Source: Guyparkeria hydrothermalis
GTDB lineage: Bacteria; Pseudomonadota; Gammaproteobacteria; Halothiobacillales; Halothiobacillaceae
Length of the DNA stretch: 64,000 bases
Direction of reading: 5' to 3'
Assembly: GCF_023555375.1 (NCBI RefSeq)
Contig: NZ_JAJSEE010000001.1
Location: 434,001 to 498,000 of the forward strand
Part shown: positions 8,375-16,457 of the stretch, piece by piece
How positions within the stretch are numbered: the first letter of the stretch is position 1
Layout: each line of letters begins with the position of its first letter
The notes under the pieces: generated by a model
What the model was told of the DNA's origin: nothing
Database searches by the model: none
Seen by the model: the letters and a program-made list of their open reading frames with translations, nothing else
Translations under genes and position numbers: made by a program

Positions 8375-8424
8375 CTAGGGAAACTCTGCCAGAGTGGCAT
8401 GGCATTCGGGCAGAGTTTCCCTAG
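8375..8424. repeat. Hairpin repeat with perfect 16-bp arms
   Basis: Arms at 8375-8390 and 8409-8424 are exact reverse complements (CTAGGGAAACTCTGCC and its partner) around an 18-nt loop containing GGCATGGCATTC. Related sequence recurs at 18975-19208 and 60735-60755, so this is one copy of a dispersed repeat. It lies between the divergent metal importer and HPP genes. There is no T-tract, so a simple terminator role is unlikely. Confidence 0.75.
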
Positions 8425-8495
8425 GCAGGTAGAATCCGCGCTCCTCCACCGACGCCGATCGGCCCACGCCGCTTGATGCAATGCAGGAAACCGGC

Positions 8496-9413
8496 ATGAC
8501 TGACCCGACCCTAGACAAGACCCTGTTGACTCGTATCCGCGACCTGATCGGCCCCGGCACCACCCGGGTGGGCTGGCGCGAGATGGTGATCGCGGGACTG
8601 GCCGCCCTGGTCGGGATATGGGCCGTCCATGCCTTGACCAGCTGGGTGGCCGGACCGTGGGCGGCGCTTCTAATGGTCGGCTCGATGGGTGCGGCGGCCG
8701 TGCTGCTGTTCGCCGTGCCGCACGGGGCATTGTCCCAGCCGTGGCCGGTGTTTGGCGGCCAGATCGTGTCGGCGGCGATCGGCGTGAGCGCCGCGGCCTG
8801 GATTCCCGATCCGGCCCTGGCGGCCGGGGTGGCCGTCGGTGGGGCGATCGCGGCCATGCAGTTGCTGCGCTGCGTGCATCCGCCCGGCGGGGCGACCGCC
8901 CTGATCGCCGTGATCGGCGGGGCGCCGGTCCACGAGCTGGGGTATCTCTATCTCGTCGTCCCGGTACTGGCGAACACCGCGATCCTGTTCGCGGTGGCGG
9001 TGATCGCCAATTACCCGTTCCCGTGGCGGCGCTATCCCATCGGTCTCGCCCGCTGGGAGGAACCGCCCGCCCCGCCGTTGACCTCGCGGCACCTGCAGGC
9101 CGCGGTGCGCGACCTCAACGTCGTGGTCGACATCACCCCGGCGGAGCTCGACGCGATCGCGCGACTCGCCATCGCGCACGCCACGCAGGACAACTCGCCA
9201 CTGCAGGTGCCGGTAGGCGAGCGCTACGTGCACGCGGAGGGCGGAAAGACGGACAAGGACTCCGTGACCATCCACAAGCGCTTCGAGGGCACGGACGACG
9301 GGCACGGGCGGGGACGGATCACGCTCAACGTGGTCCACCGCCAGGGCGAGAGCGAGGCCGAGGACAAGGGTGACGACGTCGGCGCAACGGGACGGCCGGA
9401 TCGCCCCGCTTGA
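8496..9413 (+). CDS. HPP family integral membrane protein
   Basis: The 305-residue product has four or five transmembrane segments in its first 170 residues and the family-defining motif CVHPPGGATAL near residue 130. A soluble acidic/charged C-terminal region follows (about residues 190-305) with no CBS domain that I can recognise. HPP-family proteins have been linked to nitrite transport in plastids and cyanobacteria, but bacterial members are mostly uncharacterised, so no substrate is assigned. ATG at 8496 is preferred over the ATG at 8481 because AGGA lies 7 nt upstream. The gene converges with rnt, with only 3 bp between the two stop codons. Confidence 0.85.
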   Translation: MTDPTLDKTLLTRIRDLIGPGTTRVGWREMVIAGLAALVGIWAVHALTSWVAGPWAALLMVGSMGAAAVLLFAVPHGALSQPWPVFGGQIVSAAIGVSAAAWIPDPALAAGVAVGGAIAAMQLLRCVHPPGGATALIAVIGGAPVHELGYLYLVVPVLANTAILFAVAVIANYPFPWRRYPIGLARWEEPPAPPLTSRHLQAAVRDLNVVVDITPAELDAIARLAIAHATQDNSPLQVPVGERYVHAEGGKTDKDSVTIHKRFEGTDDGHGRGRITLNVVHRQGESEAEDKGDDVGATGRPDRPA

Positions 9414-9416
9414 TGC

Positions 9417-10079
9417 CTACTTGAGCGGCTCGCGCACCCGCAGCGCGGCGCGCCCTTTCTCGGTGGAAAGCCGGTTGGTGATGTGGCAGAAGAGCTCGGC
9501 GGTCTTCTGCGCGTCGTAGAGCGCGCCGTGGGCGCGACTGTTGTCCCAGTCGAAACCCGCGGCGGTGCAGGCCTTGGCCAGCACCGTCTCGCCGATCGCC
9601 ACGGCGGCGGCCGTGACCGTGTCGAGCGTGGAGAACGGGTGGAAGGGGTTGCGCTTGTAGCCGGTGCGTTCGCAGGCGGCCTTGACTACCGCGAGGTCGA
9701 ACGGCGCGTTGTGGCCCACCAGGATCGCGCGGCGCGCGTTGAGCGCCTTGACCTGGCGGCGGATCGGGCGGAAGAAGGCGTCCAGGGCCGCCCGCTCTTC
9801 CACTGCCTCGCGCTCGGGGTCGGAGGGGTCGATGCCGTGGATCTTGATCGAGACGGGGTCGACTTCCGTCAGGTGACTGGGGTGGACCGAGACGGCGATC
9901 TCCTCGGTGGGATACAGCCGCCCGTGCTCGTCGACGTCGAGCAGCACGGCGGCCAGCTCGAGCAGGGCATGCCCCTGCGGGTCGAGCCCGCCGGTCTCCA
10001 CGTCGACGACCACCGGCACGAAGCCGCGAAAGCGACGCGCGATGGTCCAGTCGGACGGGTCGGCGGCGGCCTCGCTCAT
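9417..10079 (-). CDS. rnt: Ribonuclease T
   Basis: This 220-residue DEDDh exonuclease has the first catalytic pair in VVDVETGGLD near residue 25, the middle Asp in GHNAPFDLAVV and the final His and Asp in RAHGALYDAQKTA. RNase T trims 3' ends of tRNA and other stable RNAs and also acts on single-stranded DNA ends. The length matches the family. It lies 7 bp downstream of folD on the same strand and is probably cotranscribed with it. Confidence 0.92.
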   Translation of the reverse strand: MSEAAADPSDWTIARRFRGFVPVVVDVETGGLDPQGHALLELAAVLLDVDEHGRLYPTEEIAVSVHPSHLTEVDPVSIKIHGIDPSDPEREAVEERAALDAFFRPIRRQVKALNARRAILVGHNAPFDLAVVKAACERTGYKRNPFHPFSTLDTVTAAAVAIGETVLAKACTAAGFDWDNSRAHGALYDAQKTAELFCHITNRLSTEKGRAALRVREPLK

Positions 10080-10086
10080 CGGGCGC

Positions 10087-10947
10087 TCAACCCAAACCCA
10101 GCCGACGCCGCCAGGACGTGACCGTGTTGTGCATCAGCATGGCGATGGTCATCGGCCCCACCCCGCCGGGCACCGGCGTGATGAACCCGGCCCGTTCGGC
10201 CGCCGTGTCGAAGTCGACATCGCCATGCAGCGTGCCGTCCTCGCGACGGTGGATACCCACGTCGATCACGATCGCCCCCTCCTTGATCCACTCACCCCTG
10301 ACCAGCCCCGGCTTGCCGGCGGCGACCACGACCAGGTCGGCACGACGGACGTGGGCGGCCAGGTCCTCGGTGAAGCGGTGGCAGACCGTGACGGTGGCCC
10401 CGGCCAGCAGCAGCTCGAGGGCCATCGGACGGCCGACGATGTTCGACGCCCCCACCACGACGGCCTCCATGCCGTGCAGGTCGCGCCCGGTCTCCTCGAG
10501 CAGGCGCATCACCCCGTAGGGCGTGCAGGGGCGCAGGCCCGGCTGACGGATGGCGAGCCGGCCGATGTTGGTGGGGTGAAAGCCGTCGACGTCCTTGTCC
10601 GGGTCGATGCGGTTGATGATCGAATCGGCGCTCAGGTGCTCCGGCAACGGCAGCTGCACCAGGATGCCGTCGATGCGCGGGTCCTCGTTGAGCTCGTCGA
10701 CCAGGGCATCGAGCTCGGCCTGGGTGACCGTGTCCTTGAGATCGTGCGAGAACGATTCGATGCCGAGCTTGGCGCAGGCCTTGCGCTTGTTGGCCACGTA
10801 GACCGACGAGGCCGGATCCCCCCCCACCTGCACCACCGCCAGCCCGGGCGGACGGTGGCCGTTCTCGGTATAGGCGGCGATCGTCTCGGCAAGCCCGGCG
10901 CGCACGGTGGCGCCGACGGCTCGCCCGTCGAGAAGTCTTGCAGTCAT
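10087..10947 (-). CDS. folD: Bifunctional methylenetetrahydrofolate dehydrogenase/cyclohydrolase
   Basis: FolD interconverts 5,10-methylene-, methenyl- and 10-formyl-tetrahydrofolate in the cytosol with NADP. The 286-residue product shows [14 protein letters not shown] with the catalytic Lys, the [10 protein letters not shown] motif, and the NADP-binding segment [14 protein letters not shown], ending with the [14 protein letters not shown] signature. ATG at 10945-10947 (MTARLLDG) gives the standard family length; an upstream in-frame ATG would add 13 unlikely residues. It is followed closely by rnt. Confidence 0.95.
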   Translation of the reverse strand: MTARLLDGRAVGATVRAGLAETIAAYTENGHRPPGLAVVQVGGDPASSVYVANKRKACAKLGIESFSHDLKDTVTQAELDALVDELNEDPRIDGILVQLPLPEHLSADSIINRIDPDKDVDGFHPTNIGRLAIRQPGLRPCTPYGVMRLLEETGRDLHGMEAVVVGASNIVGRPMALELLLAGATVTVCHRFTEDLAAHVRRADLVVVAAGKPGLVRGEWIKEGAIVIDVGIHRREDGTLHGDVDFDTAAERAGFITPVPGGVGPMTIAMLMHNTVTSWRRRLGLG

Positions 10948-11031
10948 GGGGCGTGTCACATGCGGGGAAAGGCGCGATTGTCGCACGCGCGTTGGGCCGA
11001 CTCAACGCCGCCCGGCGCGGTGCGCGACCGG

Positions 11032-13593
11032 TCAGTCGGTCGCGGCGGGCAGGTAGCGCATCGGCGATGGCGCCGGCCGGCCGATCAGGAAACCCTGAGC
11101 GTAATCGATGCCGAGTGCGCGCACCTGCTCGAGCACCTCCTCACTCTCGACGAACTCGGCGACCGTGTGGATCTCGAGCTCGCGGGATAGCTCGGCGATC
11201 AGGCGCACGAAGGCGCGGTCGCGCGAATCCTCGAGCAGATTGAGGATGAAGTCGCCCTCGATCTTGAGGTAGTCGATCGGGAAGTGCTTGAGGTAGTGGA
11301 ACGAGGAGAAGCCCGAGCCGAAGTCGTCGATCGCGAACTTGAAACCCTCCAGGCGCAGCTCCTGGACGAACTTCTCCAGCACCTGGATGTTCTTGACCGT
11401 GTCGCGCTCGGTCAGCTCGAAGACGATGCGCGATTTTTCCACGCCGGCCATTTCCACGATCCGGCGCACCGTGGGGATGAACTCGGAGAGCACCAGCGCC
11501 CGCGGCGAGAGATTGATGAACACCAGCCCGGCAAAACCGGTGGCGGCCACCTCCGCGAGGGCCTTCTCGATCATGATGTAGTCGATCCGGTCGATCACGC
11601 CCATCTTCTCGGCGATCTCGATGAACTCGGAAGCGCCCATGATCGTCTCGCCCAGGTCGATGCGCGAGAGCACCTCGACGGCCTCGATGCGGTCGGGCCC
11701 GGTGGCGAGTATCGGCTGGAAGTACGGCACGATCCGCTTTTCCTCGACGGCCCGGAGGATGGTCAGGCCCTTCTCACTGATCGAGCGGAACACGTCCATG
11801 ACGTCCTCCTCGCTCGGCACCGCCACGCGCGCCTTACCCTCGGCCTTGGCCTTGTACATCATGTTGTCGGCGAACAGGAACAGGTCCTTGGGCTCTTGGG
11901 CATGGTCTGGATAGACCGCGATGCCGATCGACACCGAGGCGGAGACCGGGTCGCCGTCCGGCGCGGTCAGCACGATGCCGTCGGTCTCGGCGAGCACCGC
12001 GTTGGCCGTCACGCAGGCCTTCTCCAGATCGGTCTCCGGCAGCACCACCACGAACTCGTCGCCACCGTAGCGGGCGAAGATGTCGCCGCGCTTGAGACCC
12101 TTGCCGATGGCATCGGCGAAGGCCTTGAGGAAGGAGTCGCCAAAGGCGTGGCCGTAGCTGTCATTGACGAGCTTGAAGTTGTCCAGGTCGATCAGCAGCA
12201 ACGCGAAACGCTGGTCGTGGCGCTGGGCCCGGTCGATCTCGTAGCCGATCAGCTCCCAGAACACACGCTGGTTGTAGAGGTTGGTGAGCGGGTCGCGGGT
12301 CGCGTAGTACTCGAGATCGCGGGTGTACTTGAAGATCGCCTTGACCGAGCCGACCACGTTCAGGAGCGTCGAGAGCACGCTCTCGATCACCAGCAGGCGC
12401 GTCTCGTCGTTGACCGTCTCGGCCTGCACGCCGATGCCGACGATGCCGCCGATCTTGGGCGAGTCCACCAGCAAGGACTTCACCTGCACCCGCACGTCGG
12501 ACTCGTCGAGTTCGATCAGCGCGCCGTCATGGTCGGCGACGTGGTGGTTGATATGCACCAGCGTCGCGTCGCTCAGGTTGGGATGATCGGCCATGTGCTC
12601 GCGCACCGCCCGCTCGAGCAGCTTGCGGCTGTCCTCCGATGGCGGCGAGCGCCAGAAGACGTCCAGGTCGAACAGTTCGTCGTCGACCTTGAAGATCGAG
12701 AACAGGGTGTAGGTCTCGATCACCTCGTTGATGTCGGTCATCAACCGGCAGATGTAGTCGTGCCAGTCGCGTACCACCTCCGAGGTGATGATGAACTTCT
12801 CCAGCAGCTTGATCTCGAATTCGAGCAGGTCACGATCGACCGCCACGCTGCGGAACTTGCCCACCAGCTCCTCGAAGCTGCGGAACACGCGGTTGAGCTC
12901 GTCGAAACCCAGATCGGTGTCGCCCAGCGAGAGATTGCGCAGGTCGGCGACGCGGTTGACCTTGGCGGCGTTCTCCTCGAGCAACTCGACCGAGCGGGTG
13001 ATGCGCCGGTTGACGAATACCGTGATCAGCCCGGCGCCAATGATCGGCAGCGGGGCGAGCAGGATCAGCCAGAAGAAGAAGTTTTCGCGTGCCTCGGCGA
13101 TCGCCGCGGAGAAGTCCTGTTCGACGTCGATCACGCCCAGCACGTCGCCCTCCTCGGCCGTGGCGTGGCAGGAAAGGCACTTGGCCTCGGCGCGCAGCGG
13201 GAAGGTGTAGCGGACCGCGTGCTCCTCGACGTGCTCGAGGGTGCGCCCGGATTCGAAGACCGCCGCCACCGAGTCGTCGATCGGGGCCTGGTCGATCTGG
13301 CCGTACTGTGCGGCGACCACCGGACCGCGGTAGATCTCCAGATCGTAGCCGCTGCCGGCCAGCGCCTGGCGATTGGCCTCGACGAAGTCCTCGAGCTGTT
13401 CGCGGGTCCAGCCGGTACTCATCAGCTGGTACATGGAGGCGAAGGTCGAGCGGGCGAGCAGATCCGAGTCCTTGAGCGCGCTCTGCTGCACGGACTGGTT
13501 GAAGATGCCGGAGACGATCAGGTAGGCCCCGCCGAAGAACAACAGCGAGACGAGCAGGGACATCGCGAGGATGAACGACTTGATGGTGCGCAT
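11032..13593 (-). CDS. Heme-binding membrane sensor with GGDEF and EAL domains
   Basis: The protein has a first membrane segment at about residues 5-25, a periplasmic DUF3365/Tll0287-like domain with a c-type heme motif (CLSCH), a second membrane segment near residue 175, a HAMP-like linker, a GAF-like middle region, then GGDEF and EAL domains. The diguanylate cyclase motif YGGDEF is intact. The EAL domain carries EVL in place of EAL but keeps NLSPRA, DDFGSGFSSF, LKIEGD and YAQGFLIG, so phosphodiesterase activity is plausible. It likely turns a redox or gas signal into c-di-GMP changes. ATG at 13593 places the first membrane helix at the N-terminus; the frame is open up to an ATG at 13683, and neither start has a clear ribosome binding site. 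Confidence 0.88.
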   Translation of the reverse strand: MRTIKSFILAMSLLVSLLFFGGAYLIVSGIFNQSVQQSALKDSDLLARSTFASMYQLMSTGWTREQLEDFVEANRQALAGSGYDLEIYRGPVVAAQYGQIDQAPIDDSVAAVFESGRTLEHVEEHAVRYTFPLRAEAKCLSCHATAEEGDVLGVIDVEQDFSAAIAEARENFFFWLILLAPLPIIGAGLITVFVNRRITRSVELLEENAAKVNRVADLRNLSLGDTDLGFDELNRVFRSFEELVGKFRSVAVDRDLLEFEIKLLEKFIITSEVVRDWHDYICRLMTDINEVIETYTLFSIFKVDDELFDLDVFWRSPPSEDSRKLLERAVREHMADHPNLSDATLVHINHHVADHDGALIELDESDVRVQVKSLLVDSPKIGGIVGIGVQAETVNDETRLLVIESVLSTLLNVVGSVKAIFKYTRDLEYYATRDPLTNLYNQRVFWELIGYEIDRAQRHDQRFALLLIDLDNFKLVNDSYGHAFGDSFLKAFADAIGKGLKRGDIFARYGGDEFVVVLPETDLEKACVTANAVLAETDGIVLTAPDGDPVSASVSIGIAVYPDHAQEPKDLFLFADNMMYKAKAEGKARVAVPSEEDVMDVFRSISEKGLTILRAVEEKRIVPYFQPILATGPDRIEAVEVLSRIDLGETIMGASEFIEIAEKMGVIDRIDYIMIEKALAEVAATGFAGLVFINLSPRALVLSEFIPTVRRIVEMAGVEKSRIVFELTERDTVKNIQVLEKFVQELRLEGFKFAIDDFGSGFSSFHYLKHFPIDYLKIEGDFILNLLEDSRDRAFVRLIAELSRELEIHTVAEFVESEEVLEQVRALGIDYAQGFLIGRPAPSPMRYLPAATD

Positions 13594-13756
13594 GCGAGTT
13601 ATTTCGCGATAACCGTGAACCAATCCGCTGCGCCTCCCTGGCTCGGACGAATCAACGGATGGTATGTAGCCAGACCGATGCACTCAACGCAGCGTCACAC
13701 TCAGTTAATGGAATACTGATATACCCCTTGCACCGGCATACCGACGCGACACGGCA

Positions 13757-15754
13757 TCAAATCGCGTTTTCGGCGCTCTTTTCGTGGGATTCGATCGGGC
13801 GGGTGAGCATGTCACGCGCCACCCGGCCGTCGCCAGTACGATGCATCGGCGGCAGGGCATCGAGGATGGTCCGGCCATAGCCCTTGGACTGCAGGCGCGG
13901 ATCGCAGAGCACCATCACCCCGGTATCGGCCGTGTCGCGAATCAGCCGACCGACGCCCTGCTTGAGGGTGATGATCGCCTCGGGCAGCGCCATGTGCACG
14001 AACGGCACCAGCCCCTTGTCCTTCAGGCGTTGCTCGCGGGCCGCGCGCACGGGGTCGCCGGGCGCGGCGAAGGGAATGCGGTCGATCATCACCAGCGACA
14101 GCGCCTCGCCGCGCACGTCCACCCCTTCCCAGAAGCTCTGCGTGCCGAGCAGCACGCCGTTGCCCGCCTCGCGAAACGCCTCGAGCAGTGCCGACTTGGC
14201 CTGCGTGCCCTGCACGAACAGCGGCAATTCGGTCAGGTGCTCGCCGAGTGTCTCGGCGGCCAGCTTCAACGCCCGGTGGGAAGTGAACAGCAGGAACGCC
14301 CGCCCGCCGCTGGCCTTCAACAGCGGGTAGACGGCGCGCAATGACGCGAGCGTGTGTTCGCGCGCCCCGCCCGGGCCGATGGGTTCGGGCAGGTTGGGCG
14401 GCAGGTAGAGCACGGCCTGCTCGGGGAAGTCGAATGGTGACTCGACCTGCTCGCAGCGGGCATCGTCGAGGTTCATGCGCCGCGTGAAATGACTGAAGTC
14501 CTTGCCGGCCGCGAGCGTCGCCGAGGTCATGATCCAGGCGCGCGGCGCCGATTCGACGTGCGATTTGAGCTGCCCCGCGGCGTTGACCGGCGTGGTGTGC
14601 AGGGTGAACGAGCGGGTGCGGCGCTCCACCCAGCGCACCGCGTGGCCCTGGGTTTCGGCCTTGCCCTCGCGGAAGGCGGCGAGCTCGTCGCGCAGTCCCT
14701 GCGCCCGGCCCAGCAACGCCTGCAGACCCTTGCCCCGGGGGGCAGCGATCTCCAGTTCCCGCACCAGACCGTCGAGGGCCTGGCCCAGGCGATCTAGCGC
14801 CTCGGTGACGCTGGCCTGGTCGGCCAGCTCCGCCCACGGCAGACGCTCGTTGTCGATGCGCGCCAGGGCCTCGAGCACCGGGTCGGTCGACGCCTTGAGC
14901 GTATCGGCGGCCTCGGCAAGGCCCGGCTGGTCGCGCGCCTCGTGCTTCTGCTCGGCGCGGGTATCCGCGGCGAGATCGCGCAGCTGGCGCGAACCGATTG
15001 CCTCGCCGAAGAACATCGAGGCGATTTCCGGCACCTGGTGGGCCTCGTCGAGCACCACCACGTCGGTCTCGGGCAGCAGTTCGGCAAAGCCGGTCTGGCG
15101 CAGGGCCAGGTCGGCGCAGAACAGGTGGTGGTTGATCACCACGATGTCGGCCTTATGCGCCTTCTCGCGCGCCTTGACCACGAAGCACTCGTCATAGAGC
15201 GGGCACTCGCGACCCAGGCAGTTGTCGTTGGTCGAGGTGACCAGCGGCCAGATCTCGTGGTCGTCGCCGACGCCGGGGCAGTCGGCCCGGTCGCCGTCGA
15301 TCGTCCGGGCCGCCCAGTCACGAATGCGGTCCAGGGCCCGCGCGTCATCGCGGCGCGGCAGGCGCGCCTGCTCGCCGGCCAGTTCGAGGCGATACTTGCA
15401 GAGGTAGTTCGCCCGCCCCTTCAACAGGGCCACCTTGGCCTCGACGCCCAGCAACTCGCGCAGGCGCGGCAGGTCACGGTCGAACAGCTGGTCCTGCAGG
15501 TGCTTGGTGCCGGTGGAAATCAGGGCACGCTTGCCCGAGAGCAGTACCGGCGCGAGGTAGCCGAAGGTCTTGCCCACGCCGGTGCCCGCCTCGAGCACCA
15601 GGGTGTGCTGGTCGTTGATCGCGTCGCGGATCAGCTCGGCCATGCGCCGTTGCCCCGCGCGCGGCTGGTAGCCCTCGAAGGCACCGGCCAGGCGCCCCTC
15701 CTGGCCGAAGACGTCCTCGAGCCCCAGCGAACTCCGGCGATTCGTTGCGGTCAT
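13757..15754 (-). CDS. ATP-dependent DNA helicase, YoaA/DinG family
   Basis: This 665-residue superfamily 2 helicase has Walker A EAGTGVGKTFGYLAP near residue 55, the DEAH box VVVLDEAHQVPE and the late motif LKQGVGRLIRD. Cysteines in NYLCKYRL, RADCPGVG and NCLGRECPLYDEC match the 4Fe-4S cluster of XPD-like helicases. YoaA, its best-known relative, helps cells tolerate replication-blocking damage. The start codon overlaps the stop of the TPR lipoprotein gene by 4 bp (15751-15754), so they are coupled. Confidence 0.92.
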   Translation of the reverse strand: MTATNRRSSLGLEDVFGQEGRLAGAFEGYQPRAGQRRMAELIRDAINDQHTLVLEAGTGVGKTFGYLAPVLLSGKRALISTGTKHLQDQLFDRDLPRLRELLGVEAKVALLKGRANYLCKYRLELAGEQARLPRRDDARALDRIRDWAARTIDGDRADCPGVGDDHEIWPLVTSTNDNCLGRECPLYDECFVVKAREKAHKADIVVINHHLFCADLALRQTGFAELLPETDVVVLDEAHQVPEIASMFFGEAIGSRQLRDLAADTRAEQKHEARDQPGLAEAADTLKASTDPVLEALARIDNERLPWAELADQASVTEALDRLGQALDGLVRELEIAAPRGKGLQALLGRAQGLRDELAAFREGKAETQGHAVRWVERRTRSFTLHTTPVNAAGQLKSHVESAPRAWIMTSATLAAGKDFSHFTRRMNLDDARCEQVESPFDFPEQAVLYLPPNLPEPIGPGGAREHTLASLRAVYPLLKASGGRAFLLFTSHRALKLAAETLGEHLTELPLFVQGTQAKSALLEAFREAGNGVLLGTQSFWEGVDVRGEALSLVMIDRIPFAAPGDPVRAAREQRLKDKGLVPFVHMALPEAIITLKQGVGRLIRDTADTGVMVLCDPRLQSKGYGRTILDALPPMHRTGDGRVARDMLTRPIESHEKSAENAI

Positions 15755-16353
15755 GCCGCCAGGCGTGCCCCATCGCGGCGAGCGGCTTCGCTACCGGCGC
15801 GTTCCTCGGCCTCGCGCGCCCCGGCCTCGTCGCCCTGGGCCCGCCGGGCCTTGGCCACCAGTTGCCAGGCGGCCGACAGGGTGCGGTTATCCCGGGCGTG
15901 CTCGACGGCGCGCAGGGCCAGTTGCTCGGCCTGCTCGGGCTGATTCTGCGCCAGGCGCAGCTGGGCCAGATCGAGCCACAGGCGCGCGTTGCCGGGCTCG
16001 ATCTGCACGGCACGCTCCAGGGTCGACTGCGCACCGGCCAGATCGCCCGACTGGCGCCGCTGATCGGCCTGCTGCACCAGGGCGAGCACCGCCGGCGAGG
16101 TCGCCGGCTCGCTCGACGGGGCCTGGCGATCCGTCGGCAGGGCCTCCTCCTGGATCTCCGGGGTCGACAAGGGGGTCGAGCGCACCTCCGGCTGCGGCGG
16201 GGGTGCCGGTTCGCTGCGCGGCTCCGAGGACCCCGGCGGCGGGGTCATCGGCGCGCAGGCGGCCAGCAACAGGCCGGCGCAGCCCGCCACCAGGGCGCGG
16301 GCAGCGGAAAGGGCCGACAGACGAGGTGGTTTCGTCACGGGGAGGCTTTGCAT
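15751..16353 (-). CDS. TPR-containing lipoprotein
   Basis: The 200-residue product begins with a lipoprotein signal peptide ending in the lipobox LLAAC (Cys near residue 33). A Pro/Ser/Glu-rich linker (about residues 35-85) is followed by two to three tetratricopeptide-like repeats (for example QSTLERAVQIEPGNARLWLDLAQL). Such proteins are usually envelope scaffolds; the partner is unknown. It is the first gene of a pair with the YoaA-type helicase, a pairing that is not functionally obvious. Confidence 0.8.
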   Translation of the reverse strand: MQSLPVTKPPRLSALSAARALVAGCAGLLLAACAPMTPPPGSSEPRSEPAPPPQPEVRSTPLSTPEIQEEALPTDRQAPSSEPATSPAVLALVQQADQRRQSGDLAGAQSTLERAVQIEPGNARLWLDLAQLRLAQNQPEQAEQLALRAVEHARDNRTLSAAWQLVAKARRAQGDEAGAREAEERAGSEAARRDGARLAA

Positions 16354-16457
16354 GAGTCGATACCTGGTCAGTCTTCAAAGGGGTCATCGTAACCCGGCAA
16401 GCCCGGGCGCGGGGAGCCGCCCTCACACGAACCGGCCAGGCATCCCGGGGCGGCCAT

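Noticed and set aside
11284-13719. An 811-codon plus-strand open frame opposite the GGDEF/EAL gene
   Set aside because: It mirrors the codon pattern of the real gene and has no recognisable domain.
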